Below are positions 44,636 through 64,000 of a stretch of DNA of 64,000 nucleotides, piece after piece. The translations under genes and the position numbers were made by a program. This stretch comes from Linum tenue (Eukaryota > Streptophyta > Magnoliopsida > Malpighiales > Linaceae). A model generated the notes under the pieces. The model saw nothing but the letters and a program-made list of their open reading frames with translations, was not told the origin of the DNA and did no database searches. The number at the start of each line of letters is the position of its first letter. Position 1 is the stretch's first letter. The DNA lies in contig CAMGYJ010000010.1 in NCBI GenBank assembly GCA_946122785.1, positions 48,567,134 through 48,631,133 of the forward strand. The letters run 5' to 3'.

Positions 44636-45905
44636 TATCAAGAATATTTTTTTCATTGTGATAAAGCATTATGTATTCATTCTAAATTACTTTGTGACAG
44701 AAATAATCGAGGTAGAAAGACATTGTCTGGGAAATAAATGAATCACACTTTTGGTAAACTACTTAAGGATCCGCCAAATGAATTAAAAAATATTTTTAGG
44801 AAAAAATTACTAAGAAGCAGGTAAGGCTGAGGTGTGGAGGACGAGAGAGTTAAATTTTAAATGTTTTTATTAATATTTAAGATAAGACAAATACCAAACG
44901 GAGAGCCCTTCCAACCCTAACCCATAAAGACTTTATCAAAGCCCTTCATCTGAATGAATCTCCACCGTTTATTCAAACAAACACATAAAACCTTATCTTC
45001 TTTGCTTTCTCGGTATGCCGAACCCCATTCCCTCATCTAACGCCTCCACTGCTCCTCTCTTCTTCTCGTTGTTCTCTAACATCACCGATGAGTCTCCACC
45101 CCACCTTCTTCTTCTGCCTTTCGCCGCCTTGATTCTCTCTGGTACCCACCACCAATGGGCTAGGGCACAAGGTTTCTTGACAAACCCATTCCCAAATCTA
45201 AACAAACAAAAACCCCAAATCCCCATCCCAAACAGGCGTCCTGGCCTTCCCTTGTCGTCGTTTGACTTTCCTTTGTTGGTGATAGATAGGTGCGGGAGAG
45301 CAGGGAGACGGAGAGATGGCGAGGGCACAATGGCGCGGTGAAGAGTAATTTCCGACCTCGAGAAAATTCCTCAGCGCTCCCATGTTCCTCGGCGAGACCC
45401 GACTGCGATGGCGGAGACCGCATCCATCCCCTGTTTTTCGAGCTACTGACCGCCTCCAACAGGGGAGTCACTCGACACTGCCGACCTAAACAGAGGAAAG
45501 AACTCATGGGGACTGCCTTCTGCTTTTTGCATGCAGCAGCGAAGACCTGGGTGGCGAGATCTGGGCGGAGGAAGGCCGTATATGAAGGAGCAGCGCCCGA
45601 GGACAGAATTGACGGGTTTTTGCTACTGGTATTTCGTGCTTAATTTCTTGCCAGTGTTGAAATTTGAAAGTTAGGGTTTTGAGTGAATGAATTCCATAGA
45701 CTTGAAGGAGCTTCTATTTACTTGGAAAATAGTGATATTTTGCTTTTAGTTTTAAAGTTCTTGTTTATGGTATGCTAGTGGAGTTCAACCAGTCAATTGC
45801 CCGTTAAGTTGGACAGATATCTCTCGTTACAGTAGTTGAGATTGGACTTTAATTTCACCTTCAATGAAGTGAGTTGAATTGCCTAACTTGCTTACTTTTT
45901 CAGTC
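44636..45905. other. Unassigned insert between CACTA repeats and the LRR 3 promoter
   Basis: In the other two copies this interval does not exist; promoter block B is continuous there. Around 44930-45650 there is a less AT-rich stretch with a CT-rich leader and several short overlapping frames on both strands. None shows a domain I know. It may be a gene fragment carried by the CACTA element, but I cannot name a donor. Confidence 0.45.
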
Positions 45906-45913
45906 TGATATGA

Positions 45914-46198
45914 GATTTGAGTCTCAAGTCTATGTCCTTTAGCGTGGAAGCTTAGTTGTGTGGTGCAGATTTGAGTCTCAAGTCTATGTCCTTTAGCGTG
46001 GAAGCTTCAGTTATGGTGTAAATTATTTTACTCTCCCCAAATCAAACTAATCTCAAGTCAAGTTCTTTCTTTGGCTTTGTACTTACTCTCCAATCTCCAT
46101 GGAGGTTCCCTATATAATATATACTCTCCTCCGATCCCCCAAGCAGCTAATAAGCAAAGCCATTGAAAGAGAGATATTGAAACTCCATCCACCCATCC
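45914..46198 (+). promoter_or_regulatory. Promoter of LRR gene 3, with a 55-bp tandem duplication
   Basis: This is the proximal part of block B. GATTTGAGTCTCAAGTCTATG followed by TCCTTTAGCGTGGAAGCTT occurs twice (about 45914-45953 and 45969-46008), while the other two LRR promoters have one copy. A TATATAATATATA box lies at 46111-46123, and the CCATCC run precedes the ATG. Confidence 0.8.
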
Positions 46199-49100
46199 AT
46201 GGCGAAACTAGCAGCTGTTTTATTCCTCCTACTAACGCTGCAACTATGTTGCGATGCGTCTAACCATTCATATCCTCCTCCTCCTCCTCCTCCATCACTG
46301 ATCTCTTCAGAACGTTGTCGTCCTGACGAGGGCACTGCACTGCTGCAGTTCAAGAACTCCTTCGTCTGGGTACTCAAGCGCGACGATGACAATATGGCAA
46401 CGTGGAAGGAAGGATCCGACTGTTGCCTGTGGGAAGGTGTCACTTGCGACCCTTTCACCAGTCATGTCGTCGGCCTCCACCTTGGTTGTGACCAAGTACT
46501 GCCCTACACCCCTTGTCGGCGGTTTCAGGGGACTGATCTGCATCGAAACAGCTCCCTCTTCCACTTGCGGCACCTCCGGAGCCTCGATCTGTCCGGCAAT
46601 GACTTCAATGGCTCCGCGATTCCCTCAACCTTCACCCAGTTGACCAGCCTGGCTCATCTCAACCTCTCTAGATCGAGGTTTTCCGGTCACATCCCACTCG
46701 GGTTCAGCCGTCTCAACAAGCTTGTCTCACTTGATCTTTCCTATAATTGGCCATATGGTTATCCAGAAAGAGCACTCTCCTTTGGCGACAACGACGATTT
46801 CTCCAAGCTGATGCTGAACGCCACGGGATTAAGCGAGCTTCGGCTTGACCGTGTGTATATGTCAAACATCAAGCCCTCCTCCTTCTCCAACGTATCACAC
46901 TCCATGACATATATCTCCCTTTACCACTCTGGATTAGTAGGGGATTTTCCGGAGAGCGTCTTCCGCCTCCCAAACCTCCAAGGGTTTGTTCTCCTAGAAA
47001 ACCCACAGCTCTCCTCCGTTCAGCTCTCCGTTCAATTTCCATTCTCAAATTGGACTGCTGGCCACCTTAAGGTATTAAAGCTCTCCTCCGTCAATTTCTC
47101 CCGACAACCGATGATCCTCGCTTCAATCGGGAATTTGAAGTCCTTGGACACTTTATACCTTTCCGACTGTTCATTGTCGGGGTCTGTCCCAGCTTCTATA
47201 GGGAACCTCACGTCCTTGACTGGTTTCGGCCTTCCAGGCAATTCATTATCCGGGAGATTTCCTGATAATATTCTCCCCAACCTAGTTCAGCTGGAATACT
47301 TGGATTTGGGTGGCAACAAATTTTCTGGCTGGTTTCCCGACATTTTCGGTAACAATTTCACAGGTCCTATTCCATCTCTCATCTTTAACCTGCCAAAACT
47401 TCCAAGTCAACTAGTCAATTATATTGGCTTGAATAGTATACAGTGGATCGACTTGGGAGGTAACTTACTCAATGGAACTATCCCATCTTGGATGCTAGCC
47501 CTTCCATCCTTGCATTGGTTGGACCTCAGTTCTAACTTGTTAACAGGAGAGATCCCTGAGTTCCAATCGAGTTCCTTAGGAGCGATTCTTCTACAACAAA
47601 ATCAATTGTCTGGTCCTGTACCAAACACAATCTTCAACCTTGTGAACGTTTCCGAGATCCATCTCGGTTCGAACAGATTGAGCGGCGTCTTCCATTTGGA
47701 TCGTATTAAAACTCTAGAAAATCTTCGACGTCTTAGCCTTTCACATAATAATAATATTTCAATACTATTTGGTAGCACCCCACATAATTCTACCCGGATT
47801 TCTTCACTTGAATTCTTAGACCTATCTTCTTGTAACATTACCAGAATCCCAAGCTTCTATCTTGACTTCTTTCCCTCTCTCTCGTACCTTGATCTCTCTC
47901 ACAACTTTTTGACCTCCATGACCATCCTACCACCTCACATGGAGAGTCTTCAATACCTTGACCTAAGCTACAACATGATTGAAGGCCCACTTTCTATCCC
48001 GTGGAGTCCTCAACTTCAATATTTGTTAGTGGACAATAACAAGTTGACAGGGAGGATGCCACATCACATATGTAATATCACCACCCTTGACGTCATCAAC
48101 TTGTCTAACAACAGCTTGAGTGGCAGCATACCTGAATGCTTGGTCAACCTTACCGATTTGACAGTCTTGCAATTGAGGACGAACAACTTCCACGGTTCAG
48201 TTCCATCCATATTTGGCAATATGAGCTCCTTGGAAAATCTGGACTTGAATGGAAACACATTGGGAGGTCCATTGCCGCAAAGCTTAGCAGCGTGCAAGGA
48301 GCTTCAAGTATTGGATGTCGGGAACAATGAACTTAATGGTGTTTTCCCATTTTGGTTGTCATCTCTTCCCGAACTGAAAGTTCTCATCTTGCACAATAAT
48401 AGTTTCCATGGCACTATCACGACTGAGAGTATGGACAGCTTTCCCATGTTGCGGATATTGGACATCTCCAACAACTACTTCAACGGTCTTCTGCCCGCAA
48501 GCTTGTTTCACAAGTTCCGGGCCATGATGATGCTGCAAGAGTCCGAGAAAGTTGGAGTAAATTACATTGGACGGTCAAGTACTGATGAGTACTACTATGT
48601 TGATCTGATAGTGAAAGGCCAAGAGATGATGATAACAAAAATCCTCACCATCTTCACCACCGTGGATTTGTCGAACAACTATTTCCACGGCAGTATTCCA
48701 GAGGCAATTGGAGAGCTCAAATCACTCAAGCACCTCAATCTCTCACACAACAGCCTCAGTGGCCCAATTCCGTCTTCCCTCGTGAACTTGACCGAACTCG
48801 AAGCCTTGGATCTCTCCTCCAACCAACTTACAGGGGAGATCCCACCGCAATTCACAAGTCTGACTTCATCTCTTGCAAAATTCAACTTGTCGCAAAATTC
48901 ACTCCAGGGGCCGATACCTCAAGGCAGTCAAATCCAGACATTTGATAATACTTCTTACATTGGAAACGAAGGATTGTGCGGGCTTCCGTTGTCCAAGAAG
49001 TGCGGAGGCGATGGTCATAATGATCATGATGAGGATTCTGAACCAGAATCCGAGTCCAATGGCGGAACACTGTTTGATTGGAAATTCGCAGGTGCTGGGT

Positions 49101-49243
49101 ATGGATGCGGGCTAGTGATCGGAGTATCGACCGCCTACGTTATGTTCATAATCAGGAAGCCACGGTGGCTGGTGGAGATGATAGATAATTGGATTCGGCG
49201 GCAACACCAGGCTAGACGGTGGAGGCCGGCGATAAGATTTTAA
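46199..49243 (+). CDS. LRR receptor-like protein 3 (Ve1/RLP-type), 1014 aa
   Basis: Third intronless paralogue, same domain order as the other two: signal peptide (MAKLAAVLFLLLTLQLCC), N-cap with WEGVTCD, LRRs, island region (VNYIGRSSTDEYYYV), C-cap GLCGLPLSKKCG, acidic spacer, TM and basic tail. Two in-frame losses mark it: 13 residues after PDIFGN and 14 residues after FNLPKL, both around 47350-47405, each bordered by a 4-bp direct repeat. These remove parts of two successive LRRs, so the solenoid should be shorter or locally misfolded, though the frame stays open. The C-terminal half is nearly identical to copy 2. It may be functional with changed recognition, or on the way to loss. Confidence 0.94.
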   Translation: MAKLAAVLFLLLTLQLCCDASNHSYPPPPPPPSLISSERCRPDEGTALLQFKNSFVWVLKRDDDNMATWKEGSDCCLWEGVTCDPFTSHVVGLHLGCDQVLPYTPCRRFQGTDLHRNSSLFHLRHLRSLDLSGNDFNGSAIPSTFTQLTSLAHLNLSRSRFSGHIPLGFSRLNKLVSLDLSYNWPYGYPERALSFGDNDDFSKLMLNATGLSELRLDRVYMSNIKPSSFSNVSHSMTYISLYHSGLVGDFPESVFRLPNLQGFVLLENPQLSSVQLSVQFPFSNWTAGHLKVLKLSSVNFSRQPMILASIGNLKSLDTLYLSDCSLSGSVPASIGNLTSLTGFGLPGNSLSGRFPDNILPNLVQLEYLDLGGNKFSGWFPDIFGNNFTGPIPSLIFNLPKLPSQLVNYIGLNSIQWIDLGGNLLNGTIPSWMLALPSLHWLDLSSNLLTGEIPEFQSSSLGAILLQQNQLSGPVPNTIFNLVNVSEIHLGSNRLSGVFHLDRIKTLENLRRLSLSHNNNISILFGSTPHNSTRISSLEFLDLSSCNITRIPSFYLDFFPSLSYLDLSHNFLTSMTILPPHMESLQYLDLSYNMIEGPLSIPWSPQLQYLLVDNNKLTGRMPHHICNITTLDVINLSNNSLSGSIPECLVNLTDLTVLQLRTNNFHGSVPSIFGNMSSLENLDLNGNTLGGPLPQSLAACKELQVLDVGNNELNGVFPFWLSSLPELKVLILHNNSFHGTITTESMDSFPMLRILDISNNYFNGLLPASLFHKFRAMMMLQESEKVGVNYIGRSSTDEYYYVDLIVKGQEMMITKILTIFTTVDLSNNYFHGSIPEAIGELKSLKHLNLSHNSLSGPIPSSLVNLTELEALDLSSNQLTGEIPPQFTSLTSSLAKFNLSQNSLQGPIPQGSQIQTFDNTSYIGNEGLCGLPLSKKCGGDGHNDHDEDSEPESESNGGTLFDWKFAGAGYGCGLVIGVSTAYVMFIIRKPRWLVEMIDNWIRRQHQARRWRPAIRF

Positions 49244-49821
49244 GACTGCTGAATACTGATCAAAGAAGTGCAAGTCGGCGTTGCTTTCTATGTTCTCTGT
49301 TTCGTCATGTGTATGTGTAATATCGGTAGCTTACCTGTACCTTGATAGTGTTGCTCCTTCAATTCCATGTTCTCAGTTTTGTCATGTGTATGTGTAATAT
49401 CGGTAGCTTATAATAGTGCAGCTTCTCAGGGTATGAACTGAACTGATAAAGTACGTTGCTTTGCTACGGATTCAATCATTCAGTCCTCGTCACGACTTGG
49501 TAGAATTATCAGTGGAGTGGAGAAGTGATTAGTGTGGCTGAAATGGACTCAATTTTGTTCGTCAAATCATGTATTACTGCTGGTTAGGGGAGGTTTTGAG
49601 TCGAGTTTCTTTCTTCCTCAAGGTTTTGTTAGAAAAGTACCGTTTTGCGAACTTTTGGCTGCAGAAGTATATTAACTAGTAAAGAGTTGGATGTGAGAAC
49701 AAAGATCTGAATGTACCAACGAATCAACCCGAGTTTCAACAGGACTAGTGCATAACAAGTAGTTTTGGAAGCAAATTAAACCAATAACATCAACTACAAG
49801 TACAAAGGAACATCTCTAGCC
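49244..49821. other. 3' flank of LRR gene 3 and 3' UTR of RPT1
   Basis: The first ~100 bp match the 3' flanks of the other LRR genes, including a partial second copy of TCATGTGTATGTGTAATATC. The rest is unique and probably includes the RPT1 3' UTR on the minus strand. No gene seen. Confidence 0.55.
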
Positions 49822-52306
<2,485 letters not shown>

Positions 52307-52435
52307 TTTGAGCACAGGAGAGCGAGGACCGTCGGAGATTTCGAGTGCACTCGCTAGTAGTCGCTACCCAGTTGAGGAATGATTCCGGAGATCGAAGAAG
52401 GTAAACAAACACACTATCGCTGGAGCTTGATTGAG

Positions 52436-52449
52436 CCATTTATATAAGA
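52436..52449 (-). promoter_or_regulatory. TATA box of RPT1
   Basis: On the minus strand CTTATATAAATG lies about 130 bp before the RPT1 start codon, in a position that gives a short 5' UTR. No other core promoter is seen nearby. Confidence 0.6.
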
Positions 52450-53003
52450 GTGGGACAGACTGGTTTGCAATCAGCTGACTGACCTTCCCCGCAAGAAAAG
52501 AAAAACCGGAAGGGAAATGGAATGTTTCTTCTTTATTTTACCATCCCCGAACGGGATTCGGAAACCTGATACGTGGGAATTTACCCTTTTACCCTAGTTT
52601 TAGTATAAAAGTGAAATTTTCAAATTAAATTAAGTTTATGCATTGTTGTATTAACCTGTATTAATAAAAAATAATGTTTTTTTTTTTGACAGATTAATAT
52701 TGGTAAGTTTACAGGACGAAAAATCTATATATTGAAGGGCACATAACAAGAACACGCCACATTTGGAATTATGGAGTTGATCAGAGTGGCGAAATAACAG
52801 AAACAAAGGATGAAAGAAATAAGCGACTTCAATAAATAAGAATCCAAACAAAGTTAACTGTCAAAACCATATGAAGTAGTGTATATGATATGGCCTCAAT
52901 TGCAGAAACGAAAATCCAGATGCGAATAAATAAAACAATCAATCGATCATCCCCTTCAGCTCAAAGGGTGATCTCTCTCGTTTACAATCACTACCAACTC
53001 TCA
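52450..53003. other. Intergenic DNA between RPT1 and the NAC gene
   Basis: Holds the upstream DNA of RPT1 and the 3' UTR of the NAC gene, both minus strand. AT-rich, with a T9 run near 52680. No gene seen. Confidence 0.55.
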
Positions 53004-54732
53004 TTATGGGCCGCCGTCGGAATGCTTCCAGCAGCTATTGACGAAGTCCATCAAATCATCGCAAACACCGTCATTGTTGTTGTTGTTGTACATGTTGTAG
53101 TTGTTCTGCTGCAAACGCAGAGGATCTCCGTATTGATTGTGGTGTTGCTGTTGTTGGAAGCTGTTCAGCGGGGCGTCCAGATCCACCAACTCCATGAAAT
53201 CTGCGTTGTTGTGTTCAACAACATAGCCATTGATCAGGCCCTGAGGTGCGCTGTATGTGGCCAAGTTTCCAATATCTCCCAGATTTCTGTAGATTTCATT
53301 GCCATCCAGAGCTGGACAGGATGGCAGAGCAACGGCTTGATCGGGATTACTAATCACACCGACTTGATTGGGATTATTAATCATCTGCGAAACATGTTAT
53401 TAGATTCTTGTCAGTCCATTGGTATGTCTAAACAAGACCAGTCAAATCATAAATGAATCATCAATCAAACTGAGGACTTAACATGACAAGAGATACTTGT
53501 GGAAAAATTGACAAGACAATAGTTTCGAGGTGGCTAACCAGTTTTGGTTTACTGATAATAAACCAGATACCTAACCTCAAATGGAATAAATGGTTCAGGT
53601 CAACTATAAGTTAACCAGTTAGCTACTCCTAGTATAAACCAGTGCTAGTTCATGATGTACAATCAGTTGAACTAAAACACGCACAGGTGGGGAATGCAAA
53701 CTTAAACAGTCAAAAAAAGCTACTACCATGCTAGCAGAACTAAGCAATTAAATACTGGTTAGACAAAGTACTATAGAAACAAACCTCAGTATTTTGGAAA
53801 TCATCCAGTGTGTACGGAGCTTCTTCAGAGAAGTTAGCCAACATAGCCAGCACATCATCATCGTCATACTCCCCATTTCCAGCTTCAGGCACCCCTATGG
53901 AACTGATCAGTGCAGATTCCAGAGGTTCTTCAGGAACAACAAGCTGAGCTTCGTGAACAGGAGCAAGTGCTTGAGACACACCTTCAGTAGTAGCATTGAC
54001 AGTACCAGGAGTAACAGGTGCCTCATATGCATTTGCTTTCTCAGTCGATAGACATGATAGTGGCGACACGACACAACTACCTTCAGGCACTGAACTCACA
54101 GGATCAACTGACAGTCCCTTAGATGGGGGAGTAGTAGACCCACCAGCCCATAAAGCAGCTCCTATATCATTCACTTCCTCTTCGTCATTATCCTCCAACT
54201 CCCAATCTTCCTCCTTGAATGGTGCCCCATATTGAGCACCATTTTTAGGTCCTGGCCCATCCTTCTTAAAGATCACAGAAAGGACATAAGAGTCCTGAGC
54301 AATGCCACTTTCAGTCAACTTCTTGTCCTCCAGTCTATACTCATACATAACCCAATCAGTCCGCTCCCCCTTTGGTGCTTTACCCCGGTGGAAAACCAGA
54401 GTCTTGATCATTCCAGACACCTCATTGTCATAAGAAACTGTTCTATCTTTCCCTGTGGTCTTCCAGTACCCAAATTCAGTAGCACGATTCATCCTTGTGC
54501 CACTTGCATACTTCTTCTCTCTAGGGCAAAAGAAGTACCACTTCAGATCTCCAGTTCTCAACACCGACTTCTGTGGGAGATCCCAAGGAGGGAACTTGTA
54601 GAGGTCGAGCTCCTCAATGCAATGAAAAGGGAGCTTCTTTCCCATCACTTTCCTCTTCAGATAAAACCTAACCAGCTCGACATCAGTCGGGTGAAAACGA
54701 AAACCTGGGGGTAGCCTTGTGTTTCCCACCAT
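53004..54732 (-). CDS. NAC082: NAC transcription factor, NAC082/NAC103-like, 442 aa
   Basis: Two coding exons: 54732-53785 and 53384-53004, GT-AG, phase 0. The start is ATG 54732 ([21 protein letters not shown]). The NAC domain covers residues about 5-150 with all subdomains: [49 protein letters not shown] and [13 protein letters not shown], followed by [22 protein letters not shown], which marks the NAC082/103 group. Unlike most NAC genes, the domain lies in one exon. The C-terminus is acidic, then Q/N-rich (QQQQ, NNNNN), a likely activation region. In Arabidopsis these factors act in ribosomal stress (NAC082) and ER stress (NAC103). It neighbours a PI4K-beta gene, as in Arabidopsis. Confidence 0.93.
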
Positions 54733-54915
54733 GACAGGCACAAAAGGGTTGCGGACAATGTACCAAGATCCTCTACAGCTGTTTGTTTTCCTTATCTACT
54801 ACTACTACTACTAGTTTTTTTCTGTTCTTCTCTAAATAGCTAAATCTTCTGCACATATAACTACCCTCTATCTCCCACCTTCCCTCTAACTACAAACTAC
54901 TGAGAGATCCAGATG

Positions 54916-55014
54916 TCAAGTCCAATGCCTGAAGAAGAACTTCCAAGACCGCCACAGCCTCCCACGATTCATGAACCAATTTTTCCCCAGAAAAGTGCGT
55001 GACTCAGAATACAT
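54916..55014 (-). promoter_or_regulatory. Upstream ORF (32 codons) in the NAC leader
   Basis: ATG at 55014 opens a 32-residue frame, ending at TGA 54918-54916, 183 nt before the NAC start. The peptide is unusually rich in Trp, Arg and Phe (ends WRSWKFFFRHWT). A second, overlapping frame begins at 55096 (30 residues, ends at 55004). Arabidopsis ANAC082 is reported to be controlled by a conserved uORF, so this is a candidate for the same control. Splicing of the leader (a possible intron from about 55392 to 55066 or 55021) could remove the upstream frame but would keep this one. Confidence 0.6.
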
Positions 55015-55524
55015 GGACACCTAACAATTCGAGTGAAAAGGAATGAGATGGAGACAAACAGACACGCTGAAGATACATTTCATTCGCAAATACCATAAAA
55101 ACAAAATAAATGGAGAACAAAAAAACAAACAAAAACGATCAACGACCCAATAGAAATCTTCGGAGCTCCGATTATTCAATCACCACCGGCGTCAAGTCAA
55201 CGCCCAGCAAAATCAACCACTCGTTTTCATCGCAACATCAATATACACAGAAAGTTCAGCAGAGTGTTCCTTCGAAACCCTAGATCGAAATCAGGCGCGC
55301 GGAAACAACACACCAAGACACAGCTCGATAGCTCAGAAGCAAAAACCCAGAGAACGGGGGAAAGAGTTGAGGATTTTCGCCTATCCGTACCGTGGGAAAT
55401 AAGGGAAGGGAGGAGACTGCCGGAGGGCGGAGAGAGCAGAACTGCAGAAGCGCGAAGGAAGAGCGGCGGAACGGGTGAGTAGCGTCTAGGAGAAGCGAGA
55501 CTGAGCGAGTCGTGAGAGCCTTGC

Positions 55525-55532
55525 TATTTATA
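55525..55532 (-). promoter_or_regulatory. TATA box of the NAC gene
   Basis: TATAAATA on the minus strand in CCTATAAATAGC, followed about 30 bp later by a CT-rich leader. It implies a 5' UTR of several hundred bases before the ATG at 54732, containing the uORFs. Confidence 0.65.
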
Positions 55533-57124
55533 GGACAAAATGTGGAGGCTGAGGGTTTAAATTAAATTTATTGGTTTAGTGCTAAGTAGTACTTAAAATA
55601 AACCTTCATTAACATTTACATCTTTTTTTACATTTTTATGATCGATTTAGAGAAAGGAATTGGTGGCCTTGACCATAGGGATTGGTTAAAGAGGTTGGAT
55701 TGGCTACGTATGAATGTAACCATGACGAGGCATGATCTCAATTATCTAAAGCGGTTTATGATGTTGTTTACAAAATGATACTTCCTTCTTTAAACAATTC
55801 AGATTTCTATAATCAATTTATCCGGAATAAAACTCATTTTCACGTTGTGTCAAAATTCTTAATCAAAAGTACTCGGATATAGATTATTATTTATTTTTAT
55901 AATCACTCATTTGATAATCTAATATAACCATTATAGAGTGATCATCGAACTCTCATTACAAGTAGGGTTGTTATTCGGTTGGCAGTTAATCGATTAACAT
56001 AAAAATCGAAACAATAAAATTGATTAATTGGCTAACCGCAACCGATAATACCTCTGTCGATGGGTTCTAGTGATATCGACTAACCTACCGATTGTTGGTT
56101 GCTAACCGATAAATAATCAGTGCACCGTTACTAACCGTGAGTAGCACCACAATCCACCACAATGAGACCTCCTTCTGCTCTGCCCTCGCAAAATCGCAAA
56201 TTTACAAGCCTATAGCTCATTGATTTTGACCAAAACCATAAAAACAGAGAACTCTTTCTACTGTTGGGTATAAATCAAAACCCAGTTCCACAACAGCAAA
56301 GCAAAACCAGAAACCGAAAAAGAAAGCTGCGTCTAAGTGTCAATTCCTCTTCCATTCTTTGGCACAAACACTTCACCACCACAAAGAACCAACTAATCAT
56401 TATACAAAAACCAACCCCCAAGCCCCTCTCCCTCCAATTCCAAACCATTTTCGCCAAATAGACATCATCAAGCTGATGGATGGTTACATTTGTCTTCTAA
56501 CACGAAAAAGAATAAAAATCATAGGCTCCCTTCTCATTTACAATCACACAAACAAAAATCACAAACTCAAAACCTCACTTCACCCAACAATATGGGTCTG
56601 TCTTGGTCACTGAGAATGATGCCAATGCAGTGTAATCTTTTTCGAATCTCGAAGTTAATGTAGACATCAACAACCTCTATCGAGAGCACGAATATTCTCC
56701 AATCTTGGTTTAGCAAAACCGTTTGTATCTCGCCTGCCATCTCCAAAGGACACACTGCTCTATACAGTATTGGTATACCTCTTTCTCGCCTTCCCAGAAT
56801 CAGCTTGCATCCCCCGATATGAGAGGAACGGGGATAAAAATGGGAAGGAAACCTCTGCGTAACTAAAAACCCTTACACCTAATGCCATGTGCAGCCAAGC
56901 GCCCAAATCTACTGTTACAAGATCCCTCACAACAGAAAGAAACCTAGTCGTAAAACCTCCTTCTGATGTCTCGTGCTAAGCTCGTATGGTATCGTGCAAG
57001 TAAGGATGCATGTTTCCTGTGATCTCGTACGACAGCAATTTTACAGTGACCAGATGATTCATGCGACTGGTTTCATTTAGGCAGAGAGAAACGATGTGAT
57101 TATATGAAGCTTACTCTGGACCTC
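55533..57124. other. Intergenic DNA between the NAC promoter and the PI4K-beta 3' end
   Basis: No gene found. Near 55968 a TAGGGTTGTTATTCGGTT sequence resembles the start of a hAT-type MITE, followed by repeated GATTAAC / ACCGATAA motifs to about 56140, but no matching far end or target duplication is visible. The part below 57124 probably includes the PI4K-beta 3' UTR. Confidence 0.5.

Positions 57125-64000
<6,876 letters not shown>

Noticed and set aside
45015..45643. Several 60-117-aa frames as a protein-coding gene
   Set aside because: Frames on both strands overlap, no recognisable domain, and codon pattern not convincing; kept only as a possible captured fragment.
52890..53456. Long + strand frame antisense to the second NAC exon
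   Set aside because: It is the reverse of the Q/N-rich coding exon (giving poly-Val/Leu runs) and has no independent support.
54733..54741. Extended NAC start upstream of 54732
   Set aside because: The upstream codons begin with GTG, not [16 protein letters not shown] at 54732 fits the family start.
55968..56140. A further hAT-type MITE beginning TAGGGTTGTTATTCGG
   Set aside because: No matching inverse terminus and no 8-bp duplication could be found; may be a fragment.

Overview
This is nuclear DNA of a eudicot plant. Genes are split by GT-AG introns, the proteins belong to conserved plant families (sucrose synthase, a proteasome RPT1 ATPase, a NAC factor, a PI4K-beta, an RHIP1-like protein), and the spaces between them hold plant transposons (Sirevirus-type copia, L1-type LINE, hAT, CACTA, Helitron). 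I could not fix the species from the sequence alone.

Layout. 1-4.2 kb: AT-rich DNA with a short hAT-like element (596-1040) and a 0.4-kb foldback element (3737-4140). 5.2-7.1 kb, + strand: RHIP1-like membrane/coiled-coil protein, 8 coding exons, 262 aa. 7.9-12.2 kb, - strand: intact sucrose synthase, 10 coding exons, 806 aa, with its own TATA box and leader intron. 12.3-49.4 kb: a locally duplicated block carrying three intronless LRR receptor-like protein genes (16.9, 33.3 and 46.2 kb) plus a broken fourth (20.6-21.6 kb), heavily invaded by transposons. 49.8-52.3 kb, - strand: RPT1 (10 exons, 419 aa). 53.0-54.7 kb, - strand: NAC082/103-like factor (442 aa) with uORFs in its leader. 57.1-64.0 kb, - strand: 3' part of a phosphatidylinositol 4-kinase beta gene, running off the window end.

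The 12-49 kb region can be read as a nested history, because paralogous copies keep the empty insertion sites. The copia element 23114-30674 (613-bp LTRs differing at one visible base, TSD AATTC) sits in a duplicated block whose other copy at 12633-12637 still has the unoccupied AATTC. A hAT-type element (31267-31934, TSD GTTATAG G) has its empty site at 13226-13233. A Helitron end at 36537 splits an A|T that is intact in the 3' flank of the first LRR gene. Another hAT-type element (40287-41064) splits the reverse-transcriptase gene of a LINE, and a third (20819-21446) splits the LRR pseudogene. CACTA-type termini cut the promoter block of the third LRR gene.

Functional reading. The three RLPs are probable cell-surface immune or developmental receptors of the Ve1/RLP type that must signal through partner kinases. 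They share signal peptide, caps, acidic spacer, TM, tail and TATA box, but differ at exposed beta-strand positions, and the third has lost 27 residues in two in-frame deletions. The housekeeping genes around the cluster look intact. The NAC gene next to PI4K-beta is the same neighbour pair found in Arabidopsis. The most unusual items are the gag-TGA-pol arrangement and extra ORF of the very young Sirevirus, the NAC leader uORFs, and the paired hairpins conserved in both copies of the duplicated sucrose synthase upstream block.
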